Below, one piece after another: positions 35,299 through 42,808 of a stretch of DNA of 64,000 nt (positions within the stretch are counted from its first letter, which is position 1; each line of letters begins with the position of its first letter). Source of the DNA: Flavobacteriaceae bacterium MAR_2010_72. GTDB taxonomy: Bacteria > Bacteroidota > Bacteroidia > Flavobacteriales > Flavobacteriaceae. The notes beneath the pieces are model-generated. The model ran no database searches. It was given only the letters and a program-made list of their open reading frames with translations, and was not told the DNA's origin. The DNA lies in assembly GCA_003550275.1 (NCBI GenBank), contig QXCW01000002.1, positions 1,550,001 through 1,614,000 of the forward strand, read 5' to 3'. The position numbers and the translations under genes are program-made.

Positions 35299-37149
35299 AT
35301 GGCTGAAAAAGCAAAACAAGCTGAAGTTGAAGCAACTGAAGCAGTAGAAACAGTAGAAACTGTTGAAGCTCCAGAAGTATCTGCAGCTCAAGCAAACCCT
35401 GACAAATTCTTGAAAGAATTCAACTGGCACAATTACGAAGAAGGAATTGACCAAGTAGATGACAAACAATTAAAAGAATTTGAAAAATTAGTATCTGAAA
35501 ATTTTGTGGACACTTTAGATGACGAAGTTGTTGAAGGTGAAGTTATACACATCACTGATCGTGATGCTATTATCGACATCAACGCAAAATCTGAAGGTGT
35601 AGTATCTCTTAATGAGTTTCGTTACAACCCAAATTTAAAAGTTGGTGACAAAGTAGAAGTATTGATTGATGTGCGTGAAGATGCTACAGGGCAATTGGTG
35701 TTATCTCACCGTAAAGCTCGTGTAATCAAAGCATGGGATCGTGTTAACAATGCACATGATACAGGCGAAATCGTAAACGGATTCGTAAAATGTAGAACTA
35801 AAGGAGGTATGATCGTTGACGTATTTGGTATTGAAGCGTTCTTGCCAGGTTCTCAAATTGATGTAAAACCAATTAGGGATTACGATCAATACGTTAATAA
35901 AACAATGGAATTTAAAGTGGTGAAAATCAACCATGAATTCAAAAACATTGTTGTGTCTCATAAAGCACTTATCGAGGCTGATATCGAAGAACAGAAAAAA
36001 GAAATCATTGGTCAATTAGAAAAAGGACAAGTATTAGAAGGTGTTGTTAAAAACATCACGTCTTATGGTGTCTTTATTGATTTAGGTGGTGTAGATGGAT
36101 TGATTCATATCACAGATTTGTCTTGGTCTCGTATCAATCATCCAAATGAAATCGTTGAATTAGACCAAAAATTAAACGTTGTAATCCTTGATTTTGATGA
36201 AGATAAATCTAGAATTCAACTAGGTCTTAAACAATTGAGCAAACATCCTTGGGAAGCATTAGCTGACGACGTGAAAATTGGAGACAAAGTAAAAGGTAAA
36301 GTAGTTGTTATTGCAGACTACGGTGCATTTATTGAAGTTGTTGATGGTGTTGAAGGATTAGTACACGTTAGTGAAATGTCTTGGTCAACGCATTTACGTT
36401 CGGCTCAAGATTTTGTGTCTGTTGGTGATGAAATCGAAGCGGTTATATTGACTTTAGATAGAGAAGACCGTAAAATGTCTCTTGGTATTAAGCAATTAAC
36501 TCCAGATCCATGGACAGACATTACAACTAAATACCCAGTTGGTTCAAGCCACACGGGTATTGTGCGTAACTTTACAAACTTTGGTGTGTTTGTTGAATTG
36601 GAAGAAGGTATCGACGGATTGATTTATATTTCCGATTTATCTTGGACCAAGAAAATCAAACATCCAAGTGAGTTCTGTAATGTTGGAGACAATTTAGATG
36701 TAGTTGTTTTAGAATTAGATGTAGAAGGACGTAAATTAAGTTTAGGTCACAAACAAACTACAGACAATCCTTGGGACAAATACGAAACTGAATTTGCTTT
36801 AGGAACAGTTCACACAGCTGAAATTTCTGAATTGGTAGATAAAGGCGCAACTATTGAGTTTAACGAAGATATCGTTGCTTTTGTTCCTTCACGTCATTTA
36901 GAAAAAGAAGATGGTAAGAAACTTAAAAAAGGAGAATCTGCAGAGTTTAAAATTATTGAGTTCAATAAAGAATTTAAGCGTGTTGTAGCTTCTCATACTG
37001 CTATCTTTAAAGAAGAAGAAATTGCTAATGTAAAAGCTGCTGCTGCAAAAGCAGAAGCACAAGCTGCAGAAGCAAAACCAACTTTAGGTGATGCTAACGA
37101 TCAGTTACAAGCACTTAAAGATAAAATGGAAAAGAAAGCTAAAAAGTAA
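35299..37149 (+). CDS. rpsA: 30S ribosomal protein S1
   Basis: A 616-residue mRNA-binding ribosomal protein with six S1 (OB-fold) repeats. Clear copies carry VEGLVHVSEMSW, VDGLIHITDLSW and IDGLIYISDLSW. An acidic, Glu/Ala-rich N-terminal extension (about 1-45, VEATEAVETVETVEAPE) and an Ala/Lys-rich C-terminal tail (about 575-616) are added, common in Bacteroidota S1. S1 recruits mRNAs without SD sites, which fits the poor SD use in this window. Strong promoter and long leader. Confidence 0.95.
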   Translation: MAEKAKQAEVEATEAVETVETVEAPEVSAAQANPDKFLKEFNWHNYEEGIDQVDDKQLKEFEKLVSENFVDTLDDEVVEGEVIHITDRDAIIDINAKSEGVVSLNEFRYNPNLKVGDKVEVLIDVREDATGQLVLSHRKARVIKAWDRVNNAHDTGEIVNGFVKCRTKGGMIVDVFGIEAFLPGSQIDVKPIRDYDQYVNKTMEFKVVKINHEFKNIVVSHKALIEADIEEQKKEIIGQLEKGQVLEGVVKNITSYGVFIDLGGVDGLIHITDLSWSRINHPNEIVELDQKLNVVILDFDEDKSRIQLGLKQLSKHPWEALADDVKIGDKVKGKVVVIADYGAFIEVVDGVEGLVHVSEMSWSTHLRSAQDFVSVGDEIEAVILTLDREDRKMSLGIKQLTPDPWTDITTKYPVGSSHTGIVRNFTNFGVFVELEEGIDGLIYISDLSWTKKIKHPSEFCNVGDNLDVVVLELDVEGRKLSLGHKQTTDNPWDKYETEFALGTVHTAEISELVDKGATIEFNEDIVAFVPSRHLEKEDGKKLKKGESAEFKIIEFNKEFKRVVASHTAIFKEEEIANVKAAAAKAEAQAAEAKPTLGDANDQLQALKDKMEKKAKK

Positions 37150-37166
37150 TCTATTTTATAACTATA

Positions 37167-37199
37167 GAAAAGCCTTCAAATTTTTGAAGGCTTTTTTTT
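37167..37199 (+). terminator. rpsA terminator
   Basis: AAAAGCCTTCAAA pairs with TTTGAAGGCTTTT around a 2-base loop, followed by a T run. Confidence 0.88.
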
Positions 37200-37240
37200 G
37201 CTTTAAATTTAAAAGCATTTACTTTTCTAAAATTTTACCG

Positions 37241-37248
37241 TAACTTTG
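37241..37248 (+). promoter_or_regulatory. -7 box of the pyrR-pyrB operon
   Basis: TAACTTTG matches TAnnTTTG. The predicted start near 37255 is too close to the GTG at 37259 and favours the ATG at 37274. The -33 region is only TTTA-like. Confidence 0.5.
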
Positions 37249-37273
37249 TCAACCAAATGTGTTTGGAAACCCT

Positions 37274-37813
37274 ATGAGTCAAAAAGTGTTGCTTAATTCT
37301 AAAGAGGTAAACATCATTCTTCATCGATTGGCTTGTCAACTTATTGAAAACCACAACAATTTTGAAAATACTGTGCTCATTGGAATCCAACCAAGAGGTA
37401 CATTTTTGGCTAATCGTTTAGCACAAATGCTTCGTGAAGACTACAAGATTAAAAATGTAAAGCTTGGACATTTAGACATTACATTTTTCAGAGATGATTT
37501 CAGAAGAGGAGAAAAGCCTCTAGAAGCCAACACTACAGATATTGACTTTCTTGTTGAAGACAAAAACATTGTGTTTATTGATGATGTACTTTATACTGGA
37601 AGAAGCATTCGAGCGGCACTCACGGCGATTCAGTCCTTTGGACGACCAAACGAAATAGAACTTCTCACTTTAATAGACAGACGTTTTAGCAGGCATTTAC
37701 CTATACAGCCTAACTATAGAGGTAGGCAAGTAGATGCCATAAATGAAGAAAAAGTGAAGGTAAATTGGAAAGAACATGGAGGAGAAGATGTTGTATATTT
37801 AATTAACAAGTAA
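37274..37813 (+). CDS. pyrR: Bifunctional pyr operon regulator / uracil phosphoribosyltransferase
   Basis: A 179-residue PyrR-family protein. The PRPP-binding loop VFIDDVLYTGRSIRAA, the IGIQPRGTFLA segment and GHLDITFFRDDF are characteristic. In Firmicutes PyrR binds pyr mRNA and causes attenuation; in Bacteroidota the protein is often just called PyrR and the RNA target is unknown. No attenuator is visible upstream. I start at ATG 37274, which matches the family length and the promoter position. It precedes pyrB by 4 bases. Confidence 0.92.
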   Translation: MSQKVLLNSKEVNIILHRLACQLIENHNNFENTVLIGIQPRGTFLANRLAQMLREDYKIKNVKLGHLDITFFRDDFRRGEKPLEANTTDIDFLVEDKNIVFIDDVLYTGRSIRAALTAIQSFGRPNEIELLTLIDRRFSRHLPIQPNYRGRQVDAINEEKVKVNWKEHGGEDVVYLINK

Positions 37814-37817
37814 ATCT

Positions 37818-38747
37818 ATGAGCGAATTAAGTGTCAATCACTTACTGGGAATCAAATATCTTAATCAAAAAGATATTCAACTTATTTTTGAAACAGCTGA
37901 CCATTTTAAGGAAGTCATCAATCGCCCGATCAAAAAAGTACCTTCGCTTAGAGATATTACCATAGCAAATCTGTTTTTTGAGAATTCTACACGAACAAAA
38001 TTATCATTTGAACTTGCCGAAAAACGATTATCGGCCGATGTTATAAACTTTTCGGCATCACAATCTTCCGTTAAAAAGGGAGAAACACTTATAGATACAG
38101 TGAATAATATACTTTCAATGAAAGTAGATATGGTGGTTATGCGGCATCCCAATGCTGGTGCGGGAATGTTCCTTTCCCAACATGTTAATGCCAGTATCAT
38201 TAATGCAGGAGATGGAGCCCATGAGCATCCTACACAAGCCCTTTTGGACACCTACTCCATACGAGAGCGATTGGGCAGTGTTAAAGGTAAAAATGTCGTA
38301 ATTGTTGGTGATATTCTTCATAGTAGAGTCGCGCTGTCTAACATTTTCGCTTTACAATTACAAGGCGCAAATGTTATGGTTTGTGGCCCTAAAACTTTGA
38401 TTCCAAAGTATATCGATAAACTTGGAGTAAAAGTTGAGACTGATTTGCGCAAAGCGTTGAACTGGTGCGATGTAGCAAATATGTTACGCGTTCAAAATGA
38501 ACGTATGGAAATTAGTTATTTCCCATCAACACGAGAATACACACAGCAGTATGGAGTTTCTAAAGCTTTGCTAGATTCTTTGAATAAAGAGATTACCATC
38601 ATGCACCCTGGACCAATAAATCGTGGTGTAGAAATCACGAGTGATGTAGCCGATTCTAAACAAGCCATTATTTTGGATCAAGTTCAAAATGGGGTGGCTA
38701 TTAGGATGGCAGTTATATATTTATTAGCTTCTAAAATTAAACATTAA
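37818..38747 (+). CDS. pyrB: Aspartate carbamoyltransferase catalytic subunit
   Basis: A 309-residue enzyme joining carbamoyl phosphate to aspartate, the first committed step of pyrimidine synthesis. It shows the carbamoyl-phosphate motif FENSTRTKLSFE, the GDGAHEHPTQALLD loop, and HPGPINRGVEI at the aspartate site. No pyrI regulatory subunit follows, so it is probably the unregulated trimer type. Its operon continues with a small protein, a DUF3291 protein and rnz. Confidence 0.95.
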   Translation: MSELSVNHLLGIKYLNQKDIQLIFETADHFKEVINRPIKKVPSLRDITIANLFFENSTRTKLSFELAEKRLSADVINFSASQSSVKKGETLIDTVNNILSMKVDMVVMRHPNAGAGMFLSQHVNASIINAGDGAHEHPTQALLDTYSIRERLGSVKGKNVVIVGDILHSRVALSNIFALQLQGANVMVCGPKTLIPKYIDKLGVKVETDLRKALNWCDVANMLRVQNERMEISYFPSTREYTQQYGVSKALLDSLNKEITIMHPGPINRGVEITSDVADSKQAIILDQVQNGVAIRMAVIYLLASKIKH

Positions 38748-38752
38748 GTATT

Positions 38753-39085
38753 ATGATTTTTGATACAGACGGAACAACAACCATTATTACCCAAGAGAAA
38801 GCTTCTATTGTAGAACTAGTAAAGAAACTCGAAGTACTATATGAGCGTTTTAAAAACGATAACGTTATTGTTTGTTTAACGAGTTTGAACAAAATTCCTT
38901 TAGAAGAAATTGTTGAATTTTTACAAATTTCAAATACCCATAGAAAAAGTAAGCATTCCTTTGTTATTGTGACTGACCAGGTAAACCTTGATGAAATGCC
39001 AGATGAAATCGTTGTGGTTCCTACCATGCAGGAAGCCTATGATATTATTGAAATGGAAGAAATGGAGCGCGATTTAGGGTTCTAA
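38753..39085 (+). CDS. Small protein upstream of rnz, STAS-like fold suspected
   Basis: A 110-residue protein with a beta-alpha pattern: MIFDTDGTTTIITQ, a long helix (about 17-36), VIVCLTSL, a helix, then FVIVTDQ and VVVPTMQEAYDIIEMEEMERDLGF. This order and the ending VPTxxEAxDII resemble STAS / anti-sigma-antagonist-like folds, with no phosphorylatable serine that I can identify. In some databases such genes are mislabelled ribonuclease Z because of linkage. Co-transcribed between pyrB and the DUF3291 gene. Confidence 0.6.
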   Translation: MIFDTDGTTTIITQEKASIVELVKKLEVLYERFKNDNVIVCLTSLNKIPLEEIVEFLQISNTHRKSKHSFVIVTDQVNLDEMPDEIVVVPTMQEAYDIIEMEEMERDLGF

Positions 39086-39549
39086 TGTATTATTTAGCAC
39101 AATTAAATATCGCAAAAACCTTGGCTTCTTTGGAAGATCCCATAATGGCCGACTTTGTAAACAATTTAGACCGTATCAATGCATTGGCAGAATCTAGCCC
39201 TGGCTTTGTTTGGCGTTTAAAAGATGATGATGATACAATGGCTGAAAGCGTATTTGGTGACCATTCTCTTGTGATTAATATGTCGGTTTGGAAAAGCATA
39301 GACGATTTGTTCAATTTCACGTATAAATCTGATCACATCGAGATTTTTGCAAGACGTAAAGAATGGTTTTCAAAAATTGACAGTTTTCACATGGTATTTT
39401 GGTATGTAAAACAAGATCATTTTCCAACGCTTGAAGAAGCGAAAGCGCGATTAGACCATATTAACACACATGGTGAAACTCCTTTTGCCTTTACTTTTAA
39501 ACGAAAATATTCAGTTGATGATTATTTAAATCACAACTTAACTATATGA
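39085..39549 (+). CDS. DUF3291 protein
   Basis: A 154-residue protein of the DUF3291 family, a ferredoxin-like (monooxygenase/chlorite dismutase related) fold. It begins YYLAQLNIAK, includes SSPGFVWRL, VINMSVWKSIDDLFNFTYKSDH and the tail FPTLEEAKARLDHINTHGETPFAFTFK, all typical. Its reaction is unknown. It overlaps the preceding stop by one base and the rnz start by four bases, so translation is coupled. Confidence 0.82.
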   Translation: MYYLAQLNIAKTLASLEDPIMADFVNNLDRINALAESSPGFVWRLKDDDDTMAESVFGDHSLVINMSVWKSIDDLFNFTYKSDHIEIFARRKEWFSKIDSFHMVFWYVKQDHFPTLEEAKARLDHINTHGETPFAFTFKRKYSVDDYLNHNLTI

Positions 39550-40451
39550 AATTAAGTATTTTAGGCTGTCACAGTGCTACACCACGCACAAATACAAATC
39601 CTACCGCCCAGGTATTGGAGATTAGAAACCATATGTTTTTGATTGATTGCGGAGAAGGTACCCAAGTAGAGCTGCGACGACATAAAATCAAGTTTGTTCG
39701 CATTAAACATATCTTTATCTCGCATTTACATGGCGACCATTATTTTGGACTTGTTGGGCTTATATCAACCTTTAGATTATTAACAAGAGAAGCAGATTTA
39801 CATATTTATTGCCCTAAAGGGCTTAAAGAAGTTATTACACTTCAAATGAAATTGGCAGATTCCTGGACCAATTACCAATTGATTTTTCACGAATTGACAT
39901 CTAATTCATCAGAGTTGATTTTTGAAGACGATAAAGTTGAAGTTTATACCATTCCTTTAGACCATCGTGTTTACACCAATGGCTTTCTATTCAAAGAAAA
40001 GGATAGAGAACGTAAACTGGATATGAATGCCATATTGAATAGGGATATTGATGTGGCCTATTACAGAAAACTTAAGCAAGGGTTTGATATTGTTGACAAT
40101 AATGGTGAGCTAGTTGAAAACCATTCCGTAACTAAACCTGGACGAAAGCCAAAAAGCTATGCGTTTTGCAGTGACACGGCTTATAATGAATCTATTGTGC
40201 CCATCATAAAAGGTGTAGATGTTTTGTATCATGAATCTACTTTTTTAGAGCAGCACAAACAATTGGCAGCACCTACAAAGCATAGTACAGCTAAACAGGC
40301 CGCAGAGATAGCAAAAATGGCAGAAGTAGGCACATTAGTGCTTGGGCACTATTCAACCCGCTATAATGAATTAGATAGCTTCAAAAAAGAAGCCCAAACG
40401 ATTTTTGATCATGTAGAATTAGCTGAAGATGGTAAGCTATTCGAATTTTAA
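39546..40451 (+). CDS. rnz: Ribonuclease Z
   Basis: A 301-residue metallo-beta-lactamase-fold endonuclease that trims tRNA 3' trailers. The zinc motif HLHGDH (H60, H62, D64, H65) and the later CSDTAYNESIV, HESTF and LGHYSTRY motifs are all present, and the length is that of the short RNase Z form. It is last in the pyr operon. The gene overlaps its converging neighbour by four bases with no terminator hairpin in between. Confidence 0.92.
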   Translation: MKLSILGCHSATPRTNTNPTAQVLEIRNHMFLIDCGEGTQVELRRHKIKFVRIKHIFISHLHGDHYFGLVGLISTFRLLTREADLHIYCPKGLKEVITLQMKLADSWTNYQLIFHELTSNSSELIFEDDKVEVYTIPLDHRVYTNGFLFKEKDRERKLDMNAILNRDIDVAYYRKLKQGFDIVDNNGELVENHSVTKPGRKPKSYAFCSDTAYNESIVPIIKGVDVLYHESTFLEQHKQLAAPTKHSTAKQAAEIAKMAEVGTLVLGHYSTRYNELDSFKKEAQTIFDHVELAEDGKLFEF

Positions 40452-40861
40452 TTAAATTCTTTCAAATTGTTAATCCAATCTATCGCTTCTGTCAAGGAGT
40501 TGCAACGTTTTATACTTTTCTTTGAAAAGTTTTTTTCGATAGTTGTGTTCATAAAATTAAAGTCGGAGTAGGAAACAATTGCACTGGCCACAATAAATCC
40601 AAATTCATTATTAAAATTAATCCATAATTGTGGTTCTATTGAGTAAAAATTCACCCTATTTGAGATATAACCAATATTAATGCTATCCCCGTAATAATCT
40701 TGAGCAAACCCTATAACTTCCAGTATTTTATCACAATCAAAATGTATGCCTTCGTTCAATTCAGAGATAATAAATCTATCAAATAGGTAAAAAGTGCCAA
40801 AGGAAAACTCTACTTTTGAATGTTTTAATAATTTAAAATATTTACTATTTTCAAACTTCAT
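40448..40861 (-). CDS. Hypothetical protein, possibly SpoIIAA/STAS-like
   Basis: A 137-residue soluble protein with alternating strands and helices: FGTFYLFDRFIISEL, a helix ILEVIGFAQDYYG, IGYISNRVNFYSI, FGFIVASAIVSYSD, and the ending CNSLTEAIDWINNLK. The final 'SLxEAIDWI' helix after a strand resembles the C-terminus of SpoIIAA/STAS-like flavobacterial proteins, but I cannot be sure. It stands alone on the minus strand and converges on rnz with a 4-base overlap. Confidence 0.55.
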   Translation of the reverse strand: MKFENSKYFKLLKHSKVEFSFGTFYLFDRFIISELNEGIHFDCDKILEVIGFAQDYYGDSINIGYISNRVNFYSIEPQLWINFNNEFGFIVASAIVSYSDFNFMNTTIEKNFSKKSIKRCNSLTEAIDWINNLKEFN

Positions 40862-40941
40862 TAAATCAAATAATGGTTAAATTTATAAGAAATTGATCGG
40901 TATAAAAAATATGAATAGCTAAATCCCTTTAATATTTTATA

Positions 40942-41589
40942 ATGGATACAGACTTAAGCAATTATAGAAAATCGTATGAGAAGGGCGAATTATTAAAAAA
41001 AAACGTTCCAGAAAACCCTATGGAACTGTTTCAAAAATGGTTTCATGAAATAGATCATTTTTTTCCAGAGATTGAATCGAATGCCATGACCATTGCAACA
41101 GTAGGCACTGATGGATATCCAAGAAATAGGGTAGTACTACTTAAGAAATTTACCTACGAGGGGTTTATATTTTATACTAATTATAATAGTGAAAAGGGGA
41201 GAGCCATAGATAAAAACCCTAAAGTTTGCCTCTCTTTTTTCTGGCATGTAGCCGAACGCCAGATTATTATTAAAGGCAAGGCCGAAAAGATTGCAGAAAA
41301 TTTAAGTGATGGCTATTTTGAATCGAGACCTAGAGGTAGTCAATTGGGAGCTCTCGCTTCCAATCAAAGTGAGCCAATAGCTAATAGAGAACTTATAGAG
41401 AATAAATTAAAAGTTTTAGAAGCTTCATTTGAAGGGAAAGAAATTCCTAGACCAGATAATTGGGGCGGCTATATTGTTAAACCCGTTGAATTTGAATTCT
41501 GGCAGGGGAGAGCCAATCGGTTGCATGATAGAATTCAGTATAAATTAGATCAAAATTTCTACTGGAATATCAGTAGACTTTCTCCTTAG
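40942..41589 (+). CDS. pdxH: Pyridoxamine 5'-phosphate oxidase
   Basis: A 215-residue FMN enzyme making pyridoxal 5'-phosphate. Conserved parts are MTIATVGTDGYPRNRVVLLK, GFIFYTNYNSEKG, the SRPRGSQLGALASNQS segment and the C-terminal EFWQGRANRLHDRI. Length is normal. Monocistronic by spacing. PLP-dependent proteins in this window include the cysteine desulfurase, but there is no positional link. Confidence 0.94.
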   Translation: MDTDLSNYRKSYEKGELLKKNVPENPMELFQKWFHEIDHFFPEIESNAMTIATVGTDGYPRNRVVLLKKFTYEGFIFYTNYNSEKGRAIDKNPKVCLSFFWHVAERQIIIKGKAEKIAENLSDGYFESRPRGSQLGALASNQSEPIANRELIENKLKVLEASFEGKEIPRPDNWGGYIVKPVEFEFWQGRANRLHDRIQYKLDQNFYWNISRLSP

Positions 41590-41808
41590 AACATTTCCAT
41601 TTTTTTTAGATTTAAAATTTGATTATATCGATTAAATGCATTTTATCATCGATGTGCAACCAATTTGTTGTTCATAAATATGTATTTCATCGATGATTTA
41701 CATTAAAAAGCGATAAAGTGTATGTATTTTGTCGATTTTAACATTTCCTTAACAGTTTAGCTGCGGTAGTCTTCTAATTTTATAACACCAAATCTAAATT
41801 AACCTCTT
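41590..41808. promoter_or_regulatory. Regulatory region with ATCGAT-centred palindromes
   Basis: Four related sites lie before the CAP gene: ATCGATTAAATGCA (41627-41640), a TGCA-flanked ATCGAT site (41637-41658), a near-perfect 24-base palindrome with ATGTA arms around TCATCGATGA (41680-41703), and TGTATTTTGTCGATTTTA (41723-41740). A -7-like TAATTTTA is at 41775-41782. The first site, read on the other strand, is identical over 14 bases to a site before sixA at 54298. Probably an operator array for one unknown regulator. Confidence 0.5.
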
Positions 41809-42306
41809 ATGAAAGCAACTACTGTACTGCCATTTATGGCATTATTGTGTCTGATGACGTTTTCTTCATGTTCTACTGAAGACTTTCCAGAAGACAATAT
41901 CAATAACATTGCGTTAATTGAAGCTCCGGCTCCAAAGGACATTGAGATTGAAATTTTAGAGCGTATTAATCAGCATAGAATTTCAAAAGGGCTTACAGCT
42001 TTAAATAATCTTAATGTAGTAAAATCGGTTGCTTTTACGCATACAGATTATATGGTTGAGATCAACAGTGTTAACCATGATAATTTCTTTCGAAGAAAAT
42101 TAAGTTTAGAACAAAATGCCAAGGCAACACGAGTTTCAGAAAATGTTGCTTATGCCTATAGCAACGCTCAATCTGTTGTGAATGCATGGATTAATAGTGA
42201 TGCTCATAGAGCCAACATAGAAGGTGATTTCACAGATTTTGAAGTTTCAGCAGAGCAGAATGCTGAAGGCAAATGGTATTACACCAATATATTTATAAAA
42301 CGATAA
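41809..42306 (+). CDS. CAP domain (SCP/PR1) lipoprotein
   Basis: A 165-residue lipoprotein (lipobox TFSSC, C21) with a CAP domain: IEILERINQHRISKGLTAL at the start, the HTDYMVEINSVNHDNF His region, SENVAYA and VNAWINSDAHRANI, then the strand GKWYYTNIFIK. CAP proteins are extracellular, with roles from lipid binding to proteolysis; bacterial ones are mostly uncharacterised. The linker after the lipobox (22-45) is acidic. Upstream lies a dense set of ATCGAT palindromes, and a terminator follows. Confidence 0.85.
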   Translation: MKATTVLPFMALLCLMTFSSCSTEDFPEDNINNIALIEAPAPKDIEIEILERINQHRISKGLTALNNLNVVKSVAFTHTDYMVEINSVNHDNFFRRKLSLEQNAKATRVSENVAYAYSNAQSVVNAWINSDAHRANIEGDFTDFEVSAEQNAEGKWYYTNIFIKR

Positions 42307-42352
42307 AACATTAAGTCTTTTATATAAGTTAATTGAATAGTTAGTTATTAAG

Positions 42353-42380
42353 CGCCACAGAGAATTCTGTGGCGTTTTTT
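42353..42380 (+). terminator. Terminator of the CAP gene
   Basis: CGCCACAG (42353-42360) pairs with CTGTGGCG (42367-42374), followed by T6. Confidence 0.85.
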
Positions 42381-42756
42381 ATTTCCATAACATAAAGTCT
42401 TTTTACTAATAAGTAGCTATATCTTCATTCTTGATACTTTCTAAATTGTTTAATAACCAAAATTGAAGTATAAATCAAAATTGATATTAATAGCTTATTA
42501 GCTCTTTAAATTGATAAAGCCTAGAAGACTTAACCTTGATATGCAAAAGCGTTATAAAGCCTCTGATTTAAAGTATACAGGTTTTCTATCACTAAACTTA
42601 GTGAAGTAAGGAGTCTCAACATACAAATGAAACCTAGCGTCTGTAAATAATTACAACTAGAAACTGATTTTATTTTATCGCTATTCTATTAGATAAAATA
42701 GAAGTAATGGAGTTGATTTAACAGGCGTGAATACATATTTCCTCCGTATTACAAAT
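42381..42756. other. 376-base gap with hairpins, no gene seen
   Basis: There is no plausible reading frame here. Two perfect hairpins stand out: TCACTAA with TTAGTGA around a 2-base loop (about 42587-42604), and TATTTTATC (42671-42679) with GATAAAATA (42692-42700). A terminator closes the segment at 42757. It could contain a small RNA or be remnant sequence. No TAnnTTTG promoter is evident on either strand. Confidence 0.3.
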
Positions 42757-42790
42757 AAAAAAGCAGGCTGTTTAAGCCTGCTTTTTTTTT
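42757..42790. terminator. Terminator of the adhesin/ompA operon
   Basis: AAAAAAGCAGGCT (42757-42769) pairs perfectly with AGCCTGCTTTTTT (42775-42787) around GTTTA. On the minus strand it ends the ompA operon; on the plus strand it would end any transcript of the preceding gap. Confidence 0.88.
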
Positions 42791-42808
42791 GTCTTTTTGA
42801 AGTATGGT

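Noticed and set aside
37259-37273. GTG start for pyrR
   Set aside because: Only about 4 bases after the predicted transcript start, and the extra residues are not part of the family. ATG 37274 fits better.
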